DNA from: Paracoccaceae bacterium
GTDB lineage: Bacteria > Pseudomonadota > Alphaproteobacteria > Rhodobacterales > Rhodobacteraceae
Direction of reading: 5' to 3'
DNA length: 61,155 nt
NCBI GenBank assembly: GCA_009773375.1
Contig: WRPH01000022.1
Span: 1-61,155, forward strand
Every line of letters begins with the position of its first letter. The stretch's first letter is position 1. Below the pieces are notes generated by a model. It ran no database searches and was not told the origin of the DNA. It saw only the letters and a list, made by a program, of their open reading frames with translations. This document shows positions 16,644-25,541 of this stretch, one piece after another. The position numbers and the translations under genes are program-made.

Positions 16644-17453
16644 ATGGCCGAAACCAACGCAAAAATCACCGCCCTCGATCCGGTCTGGCGCCGTGTCCGC
16701 GAAGAGGCTTTTGACATGGTGCGCTGCGAGCCGCTTTTGGGCGGCCTCGTCCACTCCAGCCTTTTGCACCATCCGACGCTGGAGCGCGCGCTGGCTTATC
16801 GGTTTTCGCTGAAACTCGCCAGCGGCGAGATGAGCGAACAAATCCTGCGCGAAATCGCTGATGAGGCTTACGAATCCGATCCCGATCTGGGTCAGGCCGC
16901 CCGCGCCGATGTGACGGCGGTGTTTGATCGTGACCCGGCGTGCCTGCGTTTCATCCAGCCGATCCTGTTCTTCAAGGGCTATCAGGCAATTCAGGCCTAT
17001 CGCATTGGCCATTGGCTGTGGCAGCACAACCGCCGCGACATGGCCTATTTCGTGCAGATGCGCGTTTCGGAAGTGTTCGGCGTCGATATTCACCCCGCCG
17101 CCAAGATCGGCAAAGGCATCATGATCGACCACGCCCATTCCATCGTGATCGGTGAAACCGCGGTGGTTGGCGACAACGTCTCGATGCTGCATTCGGTCAC
17201 GCTGGGCGGCACCGGCAAGGAAGATGGCGACCGTCATCCCAAGATCGGCAATGGCGTGCTGATCGGGGCAGGGGCGAAGGTGCTGGGCAATATCACCATC
17301 GGCCATTGCACCCGCATCGCCGCTGGCTCCGTGGTGCTGCATGATGTGCCACCCTGCAAGACCGTCGCCGGGGTTCCGGCCCGCATTGTCGGTGAGGCGG
17401 GCTGCGATCAGCCTTCCGTCACCATGGACCAACTGCTCGCCGAAGAAATCTGA
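16644..17453 (+). CDS. cysE: Serine O-acetyltransferase
   Basis: This 269-residue CysE makes O-acetylserine from serine and acetyl-CoA, the first committed step of cysteine synthesis. The N-terminal helical domain (about residues 1-140) precedes the left-handed beta-helix with hexapeptide repeats (AAKIGKGIMIDHA, then VIGETAVVGDNV, then KIGNGVLIGAGAKVLGNITIG in parts). The catalytic Asp/His lie in MIDHAHSIVIGE. A good SD, CAGGAGAGACAG, precedes ATG 16644. A strong terminator follows. Confidence 0.95.
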   Translation: MAETNAKITALDPVWRRVREEAFDMVRCEPLLGGLVHSSLLHHPTLERALAYRFSLKLASGEMSEQILREIADEAYESDPDLGQAARADVTAVFDRDPACLRFIQPILFFKGYQAIQAYRIGHWLWQHNRRDMAYFVQMRVSEVFGVDIHPAAKIGKGIMIDHAHSIVIGETAVVGDNVSMLHSVTLGGTGKEDGDRHPKIGNGVLIGAGAKVLGNITIGHCTRIAAGSVVLHDVPPCKTVAGVPARIVGEAGCDQPSVTMDQLLAEEI

Positions 17454-17465
17454 TGCCCAATTGAA

Positions 17466-17498
17466 AAGGCCCCGAGGTTTCCCTCGGGGCCTTTTTTT
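17466..17498. terminator. Bidirectional terminator between cysE and pdhC
   Basis: A 12-bp perfect stem (AAGGCCCCGAGG with CCTCGGGGCCTT, loop TTTC) is followed by a run of T on the plus strand and preceded by A residues, so it can serve the convergent cysE and pdhC transcripts. Confidence 0.92.
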
Positions 17499-17509
17499 CA
17501 TATCTACCC

Positions 17510-18808
17510 TCAGGCCAACATCGCCAGCGGGTTTTCCAGATTGTCCTTGATCGCCGTCAGCAATTGCGCGCCCAAAGCACCGTCAATCACCCGGTGATCC
17601 ACCGACAGCGTCACCGACATCACCGTGCCAACCACCACCGCACCGGCCTTGACGATCGGCTTTTGCACACCCGCGCCCACTGCCAGAATGGCCGCATGCG
17701 GCGGGTTGATGATCGCATCGAAGTTATCAATGCCGAACATCCCCAGGTTGGAAATCGCAAAGCTGCCGCCCTGATATTCCTGCGGGGCCAGTTTGCGATC
17801 CCGCGCGCGCTTCGCCAGATCCTTCATCTCCGCCGACAAGGCCGACAAGGACTTGGCCTCGGCATCACGCAGCACCGGCGTGAACAGCCCGCCTTCTATC
17901 GCCACGGCAACCGCCACGTCTGACTTCTTGAACTGCAACACCCGGTCGCCCGCCCAGACCGCATTGGCGGCTGGCACCTGCTGCAACGCCAAGGCACAGG
18001 CCTTGATGATGAAATCATTCACCGACAGCTTGACGCCGCGCGCTTCCAGCTTGGCATTCAGATCGGCCCGGAACGCCATCAGTGCATCCAGCTCGATCTC
18101 GCGCCGCAGGTAGAAATGCGGCACCGTCTGCTTGGCTTCGGTCAGCCGCGCCGCAATGGTCTTGCGCATGCCGTCCAGCTTCACTTCGGTAAACGGCCGG
18201 TCTGCATAGGTTTTCAGCACGGTTTCCGTCGAAGGCCCGGTTGCCATCGTCGCTGTCACCGCAGCCGCAGCCACCATCGGAGCCGCACCTGCAACAACCG
18301 CTGCCGCAACCGGAGCCGCCGCAACCGCCTGAACCCCTTCGACATCCGCCCGCACAATCCGCCCATGCGGGCCCGAGCCTTGAACCGTTGCCAGATCAAG
18401 CCCCTTGTCCTTGGCGATCCGCCGCGCCAGTGGCGAGGCAAACACCCGCGCCCCCGCAGCCTTCGGAGCCACAGCCGCAGCAACCGCTACCACCGGGGCC
18501 GCCGCCACAACAGGTGCCGCCGCCTTTACCACAACCGGGGCAGGTGCCGCATCTGCCGCCTCGCCTTCCTCGACCAGCACCGCAATCGCGGTGTTTACCT
18601 TGACGCCCGAAGTCCCCTCGGCGACCAGAATCCGGCCAATCGTGCCCTCATCCACCGCTTCGAATTCCATCGTCGCCTTGTCGGTCTCGATTTCGGCGAT
18701 GATCTGGCCGGATTTGACCACATCACCTTCCTTCACCAGCCACTTCGCCAGCGTGCCTTCCTCCATCGTCGGAGAAAGTGCCGGCATCAGAATTTCTATA
18801 GCCATCAT
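17510..18808 (-). CDS. pdhC: Pyruvate dehydrogenase E2, dihydrolipoamide acetyltransferase
   Basis: This 432-residue E2 is the core of the pyruvate dehydrogenase complex. Domain order: one N-terminal lipoyl domain (residues 1-78; the lipoylated Lys is in ETDKATMEF), an Ala/Pro/Val-rich linker, the peripheral-subunit-binding domain ([16 protein letters not shown], then [13 protein letters not shown]), a second Ala-rich linker and the catalytic domain ending with the active site [14 protein letters not shown]. It transfers acetyl groups to CoA. It is the last gene of the minus-strand pdhA-pdhB-pdhC operon, seven bases after pdhB. The lipoyl region is nearly identical in DNA to that of pdhB. Confidence 0.95.
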   Translation of the reverse strand: MMAIEILMPALSPTMEEGTLAKWLVKEGDVVKSGQIIAEIETDKATMEFEAVDEGTIGRILVAEGTSGVKVNTAIAVLVEEGEAADAAPAPVVVKAAAPVVAAAPVVAVAAAVAPKAAGARVFASPLARRIAKDKGLDLATVQGSGPHGRIVRADVEGVQAVAAAPVAAAVVAGAAPMVAAAAVTATMATGPSTETVLKTYADRPFTEVKLDGMRKTIAARLTEAKQTVPHFYLRREIELDALMAFRADLNAKLEARGVKLSVNDFIIKACALALQQVPAANAVWAGDRVLQFKKSDVAVAVAIEGGLFTPVLRDAEAKSLSALSAEMKDLAKRARDRKLAPQEYQGGSFAISNLGMFGIDNFDAIINPPHAAILAVGAGVQKPIVKAGAVVVGTVMSVTLSVDHRVIDGALGAQLLTAIKDNLENPLAMLA

Positions 18809-18815
18809 TCCCTCC

Positions 18816-20159
18816 TTAACGGTAGCAAACGGATTTCACGGCAGCGACCACGTCCGCAGTCGTCACCAGCGCCAACTTTTCAAGGTTGGCGGCATAGGGC
18901 ATCGGCACGTCTTTGCCGGTGCAGGTCACCACCGGCGCATCCAGATAATCAAACGCGCGCTGCATAATGGTTGACGCCAGATGATCGCCAATCGACCCCA
19001 CCGGGAAGCCTTCTTCCACCGTCACGCAGCGGTTGGTCTTCTGCACGCTTGCCAGCACCGTATCGTAATCAATCGGGCGCAGCGTGCGCAGATCAATCAC
19101 CTCGGCGGCAATGCCATCTTTTGTAAGCAAATCAGCAGCTTCCAACGCATACTTCATGCCGATGCCGAACGACACGATGGTCACATCGCTGCCGTCGCGC
19201 CAGACCCGCGCCTTGCCGAACGGAATGGTGAAATCTGGCAGATCCGGCACTTCGAACGATTGGCCGTAAAGGATCTCGTTTTCCAGGAACACAACCGGGT
19301 TCGGATCGCGAATAGCCTGCTTCAACAAGCCCTTGGCGTCCGAAGCTGAATAGGGCATCACCACTTTCAGACCCGGAATAGCCGCATACCATGCCGCGAA
19401 ATCCTGACTGTGCTGCGCGCCAACCCGTGCCGCAGCGCCATTGGCACCGCGGAACACAATCGGGCAGCCGAGCTGACCGCCAGACATATAATTGGTCTTC
19501 GCCGCCGAATTCAGAATGTGGTCAATGGCTTGCATGGCGAAGTTAAACGTCATGAACTCGACGATCGGGTTCAGACCACCCCAGGCAGCTCCCACCGCGA
19601 TGCCGGTAAAGCCCATCTCGGTGATCGGCGTATCGACCACCCGGCGCGGCCCGAATTCATCCAGCAGGCCTTGGGAAATCTTGTAGGCGCCCTGATATTC
19701 GCCCACCTCTTCGCCCATCAGCATCACGTTCGGGTTGGCGCGCATTTCTTCCGCCATCGCCTCGCGCAGCGCTTCGCGCACCGTCATCTGCTTCATCGGC
19801 GTGCCAGCCGGCCAGTCGGGCGAGGCTTTCGACACCACCGCCACCGGAGCCGCCACCGCCACCGCAGCAACCGGCGCAGGCGCTGCATCCGGCGCAGGCG
19901 CTGCATCCGCCGATTCCCCGGCCTCCACCAGCACCATGATCGGCGTGTTCACCTTGACGCCCGCCGCGCCTTCGGCCACCAAAATCCGGCCAACCGTGCC
20001 TTCATCCACCGCTTCGAATTCCATCGTCGCCTTGTCGGTCTCGATTTCCGCGATGATCTGGCCCGATTTGACCACATCACCCTCTTTCACCAGCCATTTT
20101 GCCAGCGTGCCTTCTTCCATCGTGGGCGAAAGCGCGGGCATAAGTACTTCAACTGCCAT
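18816..20159 (-). CDS. pdhB: Pyruvate dehydrogenase E1 beta with N-terminal lipoyl domain
   Basis: This 447-residue E1 beta begins with a lipoyl domain (residues 1-78, ETDKATMEF) and an Ala/Pro linker, then the transketolase-like E1 beta core ([33 protein letters not shown] in parts) and C-terminal domain ([13 protein letters not shown]). A lipoyl domain fused to E1 beta is typical of alphaproteobacteria. I chose ATG 20159 since it gives the lipoyl start [14 protein letters not shown]; the longer frame reaches into the pdhA end. It forms the thiamine-diphosphate decarboxylase with PdhA. Confidence 0.95.
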   Translation of the reverse strand: MAVEVLMPALSPTMEEGTLAKWLVKEGDVVKSGQIIAEIETDKATMEFEAVDEGTVGRILVAEGAAGVKVNTPIMVLVEAGESADAAPAPDAAPAPVAAVAVAAPVAVVSKASPDWPAGTPMKQMTVREALREAMAEEMRANPNVMLMGEEVGEYQGAYKISQGLLDEFGPRRVVDTPITEMGFTGIAVGAAWGGLNPIVEFMTFNFAMQAIDHILNSAAKTNYMSGGQLGCPIVFRGANGAAARVGAQHSQDFAAWYAAIPGLKVVMPYSASDAKGLLKQAIRDPNPVVFLENEILYGQSFEVPDLPDFTIPFGKARVWRDGSDVTIVSFGIGMKYALEAADLLTKDGIAAEVIDLRTLRPIDYDTVLASVQKTNRCVTVEEGFPVGSIGDHLASTIMQRAFDYLDAPVVTCTGKDVPMPYAANLEKLALVTTADVVAAVKSVCYR

Positions 20160-20170
20160 GGTTTTCCCCC

Positions 20171-21160
20171 TCAGGCGTAAATATCGGTCCAAAGCTCGCT
20201 CAACGCAGGCTCCGGGCTTTGCTTGGCGAACTCGGCGCTGGCGTTCACCACTTCCTTGATCGACTTGTCGATCGCCTTCAGCTCTTCATCCGAGGCAAGC
20301 CCGGCACCTAGCAGCATGTCGCGCACATGGTCGATGGCGTCCTTTTCGGACTTCATCTTTTCGACTTCCTCACGCGTGCGATACTTCGCCGGGTCCGACA
20401 TCGAGTGGCCACGATAGCGATACGTCATCATTTCCAGAATATACGGCCCCTTGCCGGCGCGGCAGTGCGCCACAGCCTTGGCCCCGGCCTCTTTCACCGC
20501 CAGCACGTCCATGCCGTCCACCTGTTCGCCCGCGATGCCATAGGCCAGCCCGCGCCCGAACAGCGTTTCCGACTTGGTGGATCGCGCTTGGCTAGTGCCC
20601 ATGGCGTAGTGGTTGTTTTCAATGACAAAAATCACCGGCAGCGCCCAGAGTTCAGCCATGTTGTAAGTCTCGTAGACCTGGCCCTGGTTCGCCGCACCAT
20701 CGCCGAAATAGGCGAAGGTCACGTTGTCATTGCCCTTGTATTTGTCGGCAAAGGCCAGCCCAGCGCCAAGCGGCACCTGCGCGCCAACGATGCCGTGGCC
20801 GCCGTAGAAATGCTTCTCGCGGCTGAACATGTGCATGCTGCCGCCCTTGCCGCGCGAATAGCCGCCCTCGCGCCCGGTCAGTTCCGCCATAACGCCATTG
20901 GCTTCCATGCCGCAGGCCAGCATGTGGCCGTGGTCGCGGTAGCTGGTGATACGCTTGTCGCCTTCCTTGGTGCAGGCCTCCAGCCCGACCACAACCGCCT
21001 CTTGGCCGATATACAAATGGCAGAAGCCGCCGATCAGGCCCATGCCATACAATTGGCCCGCCTTTTCCTCGAATCGGCGGATCAGCAGCATCTCGCGGTA
21101 GAACTTCAGCAGTTCTTCCTTCGAGACGTTTGATTTCTCTGGGGCTTTTTTCGCAGCCAA
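20171..21160 (-). CDS. pdhA: Pyruvate dehydrogenase E1 alpha
   Basis: This 329-residue E1 alpha binds thiamine diphosphate. The GDG...N motif is visible in [18 protein letters not shown], and the phosphorylation-loop-like region is [19 protein letters not shown] in parts. With PdhB it decarboxylates pyruvate and reductively acetylates E2. It is the first gene of the operon; the minus-strand SD GGGAGGACG precedes the ATG at 21160. A promoter and tandem repeats lie just upstream. Confidence 0.95.
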   Translation of the reverse strand: MAAKKAPEKSNVSKEELLKFYREMLLIRRFEEKAGQLYGMGLIGGFCHLYIGQEAVVVGLEACTKEGDKRITSYRDHGHMLACGMEANGVMAELTGREGGYSRGKGGSMHMFSREKHFYGGHGIVGAQVPLGAGLAFADKYKGNDNVTFAYFGDGAANQGQVYETYNMAELWALPVIFVIENNHYAMGTSQARSTKSETLFGRGLAYGIAGEQVDGMDVLAVKEAGAKAVAHCRAGKGPYILEMMTYRYRGHSMSDPAKYRTREEVEKMKSEKDAIDHVRDMLLGAGLASDEELKAIDKSIKEVVNASAEFAKQSPEPALSELWTDIYA

Positions 21161-21180
21161 AGGGGCGTCCTCCCGTCACG

Positions 21181-21207
21181 GTGTTAAACTAGTTCAGTGT
21201 TAAACTA
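21181..21207. repeat. Tandem 11-bp repeat at the pdhA promoter
   Basis: GTGTTAAACTA occurs at 21181-21191 and again at 21197-21207, a 16-bp period. It lies between the predicted -10 and the pdhA start codon, a position where a bound repressor would block transcription. I do not recognise the cognate regulator. Confidence 0.6.
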
Positions 21208-21235
21208 TCTATAGCGCATCGGTGAAATAACGCAA
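21208..21235 (-). promoter_or_regulatory. Candidate pdhABC promoter
   Basis: On the minus strand, TTGCGT (21235-21230) and TATAGA (21213-21208) are 16 nt apart, a good sigma-70 type -35/-10 pair upstream of pdhA. Confidence 0.5.
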
Positions 21236-21269
21236 AACAGAAATTTTTACTGCAGTGCAGCCATGCAAA

Positions 21270-21291
21270 AAGCGCCCGATCAGGGGCGCTT
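21270..21291 (-). terminator. Terminator after ftsB
   Basis: AAGCGCCC (21270-21277) pairs perfectly with GGGCGCTT (21284-21291). On the minus strand the stem is followed by TTT, which suits termination of the ftsB transcript before pdhA. Confidence 0.75.
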
Positions 21292-21319
21292 GCGGGTTAA
21301 TGTCCGGCGATTTCAGGCT

Positions 21320-21622
21320 TTAGCGGATCACGATCTCATCGCCGCGCAGATAGCCCAGCACATCGCGCAACTGTTCGTCCAGCAGATCAATATCCAGATA
21401 ATCATCCGACAGCCGGTGCGTCAGGTTCTGCATCCGCGCCAGTTCCGCCGCCAGCTGATCGCGTTCCGCCGTCAACGCGGTGATTTCCGCCCTGATCTGC
21501 ACCCGGCGGAATACGCCGAAATCGCCCTGCACGGCGGCAAAGGTGAAATAGCTGCCCAGCGTGAAGGCCAGCACCATGAACATGATGCCGCCGATGGCAG
21601 GCCGGGATTGCGTATGGGTCAT
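21320..21622 (-). CDS. ftsB: FtsB/DivIC-type septum formation initiator
   Basis: This small bitopic division protein of 100 residues has a short N-terminal cytoplasmic part, one membrane segment (about residues 10-31, IGGIMFMVLAFTLGSYFTFA) and a leucine-zipper-like coiled coil (EITALTAERDQLAAELARMQ). It is expected to form the FtsQLB complex at the septum. I prefer the ATG at 21622 (MTHTQSR); an in-frame ATG at 21643 would add seven residues. It lies between fda and pdhA on the minus strand, each separated by terminators. Confidence 0.85.
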   Translation of the reverse strand: MTHTQSRPAIGGIMFMVLAFTLGSYFTFAAVQGDFGVFRRVQIRAEITALTAERDQLAAELARMQNLTHRLSDDYLDIDLLDEQLRDVLGYLRGDEIVIR

Positions 21623-21712
21623 GTCTGCCGCCTCTACGTCCACCCCTCATTGCGGGGGCGGTTCGTCGGGCAACCATGCCATGCCGCGTTACAAAAGTGA
21701 ATCTAAAAAACA

Positions 21713-21740
21713 ACCCCGCGCCGAATTTCCGGCGCGGGGT
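21713..21740 (-). terminator. Terminator after the aldolase gene
   Basis: The 11-bp perfect stem ACCCCGCGCCG/CGGCGCGGGGT with loop AATTTC is followed on the minus strand by TTGTTTTTT, a strong intrinsic terminator for fda. Confidence 0.9.
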
Positions 21741-21771
21741 CAATCTGTTAGTCACAGCGTCGCGGCAGGTG

Positions 21772-22701
21772 TCAGGCCTTGCCCTTGTAGATATCCACGA
21801 GCTTGGCCAGCATCGCCAGCGCATCCTCGCGCGACCGCTGGAAGCTGTTGCGCCCGATGATTGACCCGTTGCCGCCGCCATCGCGGATCGCGCGCGCATC
21901 GTCATAGACCGCATCGGCCCCCTTGGCCGCCCCGCCCGAGAACACGATGATCCGCCGCCCGGCGAAGGACGCATCGACACAATGCTTCACCCGCTTGGCC
22001 ATGCTGCCGATGTCGATCTGCTCTTTCTCATAGACCTTCTTCGCCTCGGGCAGCATCAGATGATCGGTGGAAAGCTTGATCTTGATGATATGCGCGCCCA
22101 GCAGCGCCGCGATATGCGCCGCATAAGCCGCCACATCAATCGCCGTCTCGCCGTCCTTGGTAATCGCCTCGCCGCGCGGGTAAGACCAGATCACCGTCGC
22201 CACGCCCTTGGCTGCAGCCTCGCGGCGCATCTCGACGATCTCTTCAAACATGTCCAGCGCCATGTCCGAGCCGGGATAGATGGTAAAGCCGATCGCCGCA
22301 CAGCCCAGCCGCAGCGCGTCATCGACCGATGCCGTCACCGCCTGATTCTTCCCCGCCGTGTCCGACATCAGCGAGTTCGACGAGTTCACCTTCAGAATCG
22401 TCGGGATCTGCCCGGCAAAGGTATCGGCCCCGGCCTCCAGCGGCCCCAGCGGCGCGGCATAGGCGTTCATCCCGGCGTCAATCGCCAGTTGATAGTGATA
22501 GTGGGGGTCATAGCCCGCCGGGTTAGGCGCAAAGCTGCGCGCAGGCCCATGTTCAAAGCCCTGATCCACCGGCAGAATGATCATCTTGCCAGTGCCGCCC
22601 AGGCGTCCCTCCATCAGCATGCGGCACAGATTGGCCTTCACGCCGGGGGTTTCGCCTTCGTAATTGGCGAGGATTTTCTGAACAGCCTTGGTCGCGCGCA
22701 T
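21772..22701 (-). CDS. fda: Class I fructose-bisphosphate aldolase (DhnA/FbaB type)
   Basis: This 309-residue aldolase interconverts fructose-1,6-bisphosphate with dihydroxyacetone phosphate and glyceraldehyde-3-phosphate. The sequence has the FbaB signatures ILPVDQGFEHGPARSF, TIYPGSDMALDMFEEI and the Schiff-base Lys region HIIKIKLSTDHL. The phosphate-binding end is FSGGAAKGADAVYDDARA with GSIIGRNSFQR. I chose ATG 22701 because GGAG lies six bases upstream; the ATG at 22713 is an alternative. A CceR-like palindrome lies about 85 bp upstream. Confidence 0.93.
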   Translation of the reverse strand: MRATKAVQKILANYEGETPGVKANLCRMLMEGRLGGTGKMIILPVDQGFEHGPARSFAPNPAGYDPHYHYQLAIDAGMNAYAAPLGPLEAGADTFAGQIPTILKVNSSNSLMSDTAGKNQAVTASVDDALRLGCAAIGFTIYPGSDMALDMFEEIVEMRREAAAKGVATVIWSYPRGEAITKDGETAIDVAAYAAHIAALLGAHIIKIKLSTDHLMLPEAKKVYEKEQIDIGSMAKRVKHCVDASFAGRRIIVFSGGAAKGADAVYDDARAIRDGGGNGSIIGRNSFQRSREDALAMLAKLVDIYKGKA

Positions 22702-23009
22702 CTCATGCTCCATGCAAAGGGGTGTTGCCTTGGTGGTAGAAAGCTTCGCCGCACGGCGCAAGAATGGTTACGCTAACGGTTTTCAGTGTTGGCGCTAACA
22801 TCGGGCTTTTCCGGTGATTCCGTTGCATTTTCCGCGCGAAAATCCGGTTTCAGGAAAGATTTTCACAAAACTGCACCTGAATGCCAAATCCGGAAAGCAA
22901 CCAACGAGCCACCTGTCCGCGTTGGTCGGATTCTTAACAAAACCCAAACGCGCAGAGATAACCCGTTGATATCACACAGCCGCGGCCAGGTCCCGGCTCG
23001 GGACCGGGG
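22702..23009 (-). promoter_or_regulatory. Gene-free region upstream of fda
   Basis: This 308-bp gap between pgk and fda holds no credible gene. It contains the palindrome TGTTGGCGCTAACA (22787-22800), a related half-site GTTACGCTAAC (22767-22777) and a GGTCCCG/CGGGACC stem (22989-23005) just after pgk, without a clear T-run. The fda promoter should lie here. Confidence 0.6.
22787..22800. promoter_or_regulatory. CceR-like palindromic operator
   Basis: TGTTGGCGCTAACA differs by one base from the perfect palindrome TGTTAGCGCTAACA. That form corresponds to the motif I recall for CceR, the LacI-family regulator of central carbon metabolism in Rhodobacter sphaeroides. It lies upstream of an aldolase gene, a plausible target. 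Confidence 0.55.
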
Positions 23010-24197
23010 CTACCCCAGCGCCGCCACCCCCGGCAGAACCTTGCCTTCCATCCATTCCAGGAAAGCTCCGCCAGCGGTGGAAATAAAGGTGAAATCCGCC
23101 GCAGCCCCGGCCTGATTAAGCGCCGCCACCGTATCGCCGCCGCCTGCCACCGACACCAACTTGCCCGCCCGCGTCAGCCGCGCGGCCACCCGTGCCGCCG
23201 CATTGGTCGCGGCATTGAACGGCTCGATTTCAAACGCGCCCAGCGGCCCGTTCCAGATCAGCGTCTTGCAGGTCTCGAACACCTTTGTCAGCTCCGCCAC
23301 CGTCTGCGGCCCGGCATCGAGGATCATCGCATCAGCAGGGCAGGCGCTGGCCGCCACGGTTTCATTCGCCGCCCCCGCCTTGAACTCGCGCGCCACCACC
23401 ACATCGACCGGCAGATGAATCACGCAACCCGCAGCCTTGGCCTTGCCAAGGATCTCCAGTGCCGTCGCGGCCATATCCCGTTCCGCCAGCGATTTGCCCA
23501 CCTCGATGCCCTGCGCGACAAGGAAGGTATTGGCCATGCCGCCGCCGATCACCAGATGATCAACCCGGCCCACCAGATTGCCCAGCAGCTCCAGCTTGGT
23601 GGACACCTTGGCGCCGCCGACCACCGCCACCACCGGCCGCACCGGATTGCCCAGCGCCGCCTCCAGCGCGCGCAACTCCGCCTCCATCAAACGCCCCGCC
23701 GCCGCAGGCAGCAGATGCGCCAGCCCCGCGGTCGAGGCATGCGCCCGATGCGCCGCCGAAAACGCGTCATTCACAAACACATCGCCCAGCGCCGCCATCG
23801 CCTGTGCCAGTGCCGGATCATTCTTTTCCTCGCCAGCATGGAAGCGGGTGTTCTCCAGCAACACCACATCGCCTTGCCCCGCCGCAGCAATCGCCGCCTG
23901 CGCGACCTCGCCGATGCAATCCGCGCCGAACACCACGCGGCGCCCCAACGCCGCCTCCAGCGCAGCCTTCACCCGGCCAAGGCTCATCTCGGGCACCACC
24001 TTGCCCTTGGGCCGGTCAAAATGCGCCAGCAGCACCACCTTGGCACCGCGCGCAATCAAGTCTTCAACCGTCGGCACGATCTTTTCGATCCGGGTCGCAT
24101 CCGTCACCACGCCGTTTTCCATCGGCACGTTGATATCCACGCGGGTCAGCACGGTCTTGCCCGCCAGCCCCATATCGTCAATCGTCTTCCAGGCCAT
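23010..24197 (-). CDS. pgk: Phosphoglycerate kinase
   Basis: This 395-residue Pgk transfers phosphate between 1,3-bisphosphoglycerate and ADP. Signatures are [15 protein letters not shown] near the N-terminus, [24 protein letters not shown] and the hinge/ATP-binding GGGMANTFL, with [12 protein letters not shown] near the end. ATG 24197 (MAWKTIDDM) is chosen because GGAGG lies five bases upstream; the frame extends further but with unrelated residues. It is divergent from the cyclophilin genes. Confidence 0.95.
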   Translation of the reverse strand: MAWKTIDDMGLAGKTVLTRVDINVPMENGVVTDATRIEKIVPTVEDLIARGAKVVLLAHFDRPKGKVVPEMSLGRVKAALEAALGRRVVFGADCIGEVAQAAIAAAGQGDVVLLENTRFHAGEEKNDPALAQAMAALGDVFVNDAFSAAHRAHASTAGLAHLLPAAAGRLMEAELRALEAALGNPVRPVVAVVGGAKVSTKLELLGNLVGRVDHLVIGGGMANTFLVAQGIEVGKSLAERDMAATALEILGKAKAAGCVIHLPVDVVVAREFKAGAANETVAASACPADAMILDAGPQTVAELTKVFETCKTLIWNGPLGAFEIEPFNAATNAAARVAARLTRAGKLVSVAGGGDTVAALNQAGAAADFTFISTAGGAFLEWMEGKVLPGVAALG

Positions 24198-24321
24198 CAC
24201 CGCCTCCATAACTGTTTGCAACTGTTTCCGCCGATCTGACGCATTCGTCAACCTAAAGCCCTTCCCCTTCCGCCGCAGGACCGCTAGTTTCCGCGCCAGC
24301 TTGAAACAAGGATCCATCGCA

Positions 24322-24831
24322 ATGGCCGAAATCAAAGACCCCGAGAACACCATCATAATCACCCTGAAAGACGGCGAAGTCGTTCTGGAGATGCTGGCAG
24401 ATATCGCCCCGAAACATGTCGAGCGGATGAAAACCCTCGCGCGGGCCAAGGCCTATGATAACGTCTGCTTCCACCGCGTCATTGATGGCTTCATGGCGCA
24501 GACCGGCGATGTCGCCAACGGCAATATGGAAAAAGACTTCAACCTGCGCCGCGCAGGCACGGGCGGGTCGGATCACCCGGATCTTCCGGCAGAGTTCTCG
24601 GGCATCCCGCATGATCGCGGCACCATCGGGGCGGCACGTTCGTCGAACCCGAACTCGGCCAACAGCCAGTTCTTCATCAACTTTTCCGACAACCACTTCC
24701 TGAACCGGCAATACACCGTCTATGGCCGCGTCATCAAAGGCATGGAACACGTTGACAAGATCACCCGTGGCGAGCCGCCAGCCAACCCCGACCGCATGAT
24801 CACCGTTCGGGTGGCCGCAGATGTTGCGTAA
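24322..24831 (+). CDS. Cytoplasmic peptidyl-prolyl cis-trans isomerase (cyclophilin)
   Basis: This 169-residue cyclophilin has no signal peptide. It shows [14 protein letters not shown], with the catalytic Arg in FHRV, the [18 protein letters not shown] core and the closing [17 protein letters not shown]. It isomerises Xaa-Pro bonds during folding. ATG 24322 follows AAGGATCCATCGC; the long frame upstream is the shadow of pgk. The 3' end overlaps the next gene by 11 bp. Confidence 0.93.
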   Translation: MAEIKDPENTIIITLKDGEVVLEMLADIAPKHVERMKTLARAKAYDNVCFHRVIDGFMAQTGDVANGNMEKDFNLRRAGTGGSDHPDLPAEFSGIPHDRGTIGAARSSNPNSANSQFFINFSDNHFLNRQYTVYGRVIKGMEHVDKITRGEPPANPDRMITVRVAADVA

Positions 24832-25384
24832 AGCGCTTGCAGCCCTGCTGATGACCGCCGCCCCGGCTTTTGCCGAAGGCGACGGCCCCGGCCCGAATCT
24901 GGTGATCGCGGTCGAGGGCAGCACCACCGGCGAAATCGTCATTGATCTGGCCGCTGATATTGCACCAAAACACGTCGTCCAGATCGTCGCGCTGGCGAAA
25001 TCCGGCGCTTATGACGGGGTGGTGTTCCACCGCGTCATCGACGGTTTCATGGCGCAGACCGGCGACGTGCAATACGGCAAAAAAGGCGGCGATACCGCGA
25101 TGGCGGGGATGGGCGGATCAGACCTGCCAAACCTGCCCGCCGAGTTCTCGGACGTAGGCTTTGATCGTGGCATCGTCGGCATGGCGCGGTCGCAAGACCC
25201 CGATTCCGCCAACAGCCAGTTCTTCATCATGTTCGCACCGGGTGATTTCCTCAACGGCCAATACACCGTTGTCGGCAAGGTGATTTCCGGCATGGAAGTG
25301 GTGGACGCGATCAAGAAGGGCGACGGCGGCAACGGCGAAGTCACCGATCCCGATGTGATGGCGAAAGTCACCGTTCAGGAATAG
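24821..25384 (+). CDS. Periplasmic peptidyl-prolyl cis-trans isomerase (cyclophilin)
   Basis: This 187-residue cyclophilin starts with a signal peptide ([18 protein letters not shown], cleavage after AFA at about residue 18) and so acts in the periplasm. It keeps [18 protein letters not shown] and the [17 protein letters not shown] core. It overlaps the cytoplasmic copy and is clearly its paralogue, consistent with tandem duplication and retargeting. Confidence 0.93.
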   Translation: MLRKALAALLMTAAPAFAEGDGPGPNLVIAVEGSTTGEIVIDLAADIAPKHVVQIVALAKSGAYDGVVFHRVIDGFMAQTGDVQYGKKGGDTAMAGMGGSDLPNLPAEFSDVGFDRGIVGMARSQDPDSANSQFFIMFAPGDFLNGQYTVVGKVISGMEVVDAIKKGDGGNGEVTDPDVMAKVTVQE

Positions 25385-25397
25385 GCCCCGAGCAAGG

Positions 25398-25470
25398 TAG
25401 GGGGGCTAGCCCCCCCAGCCCGGCCACGGGCCGGGCGCACTTCGCGGAAATCCCCCACTGGGGGATTTCA
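25398..25470. terminator. Cluster of three hairpins between ppi and tyrS
   Basis: GGGGGGCTAGCCCCCC, GCCCGGCC/GGGCCGGGC and GAAATCCCCC/GGGGGATTTC occur in succession in the convergent gap between the cyclophilin gene and tyrS. They probably end both transcripts, though T-runs are weak. Confidence 0.5.
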
Positions 25471-25482
25471 GATCGCTCACTG

Positions 25483-25508
25483 CCCCAGAGTATTTAGGCC
25501 AAGATGAA
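25483..25508. repeat. Intergenic CATCTTGGC-type motif, copy A
   Basis: CCCCAGAGTATTTAGGCCAAGATGAAGG is a member of a dispersed motif (core GCCAAGATGAA preceded by an AT-rich TATTT block) that also occurs at 27973-27995, 46649-46674 and partly at 52385-52396, always between genes. Confidence 0.5.
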
Positions 25509-25541
25509 GGGCAGGGCGTTTGGCCTTGCCCTTCTGTCTAT

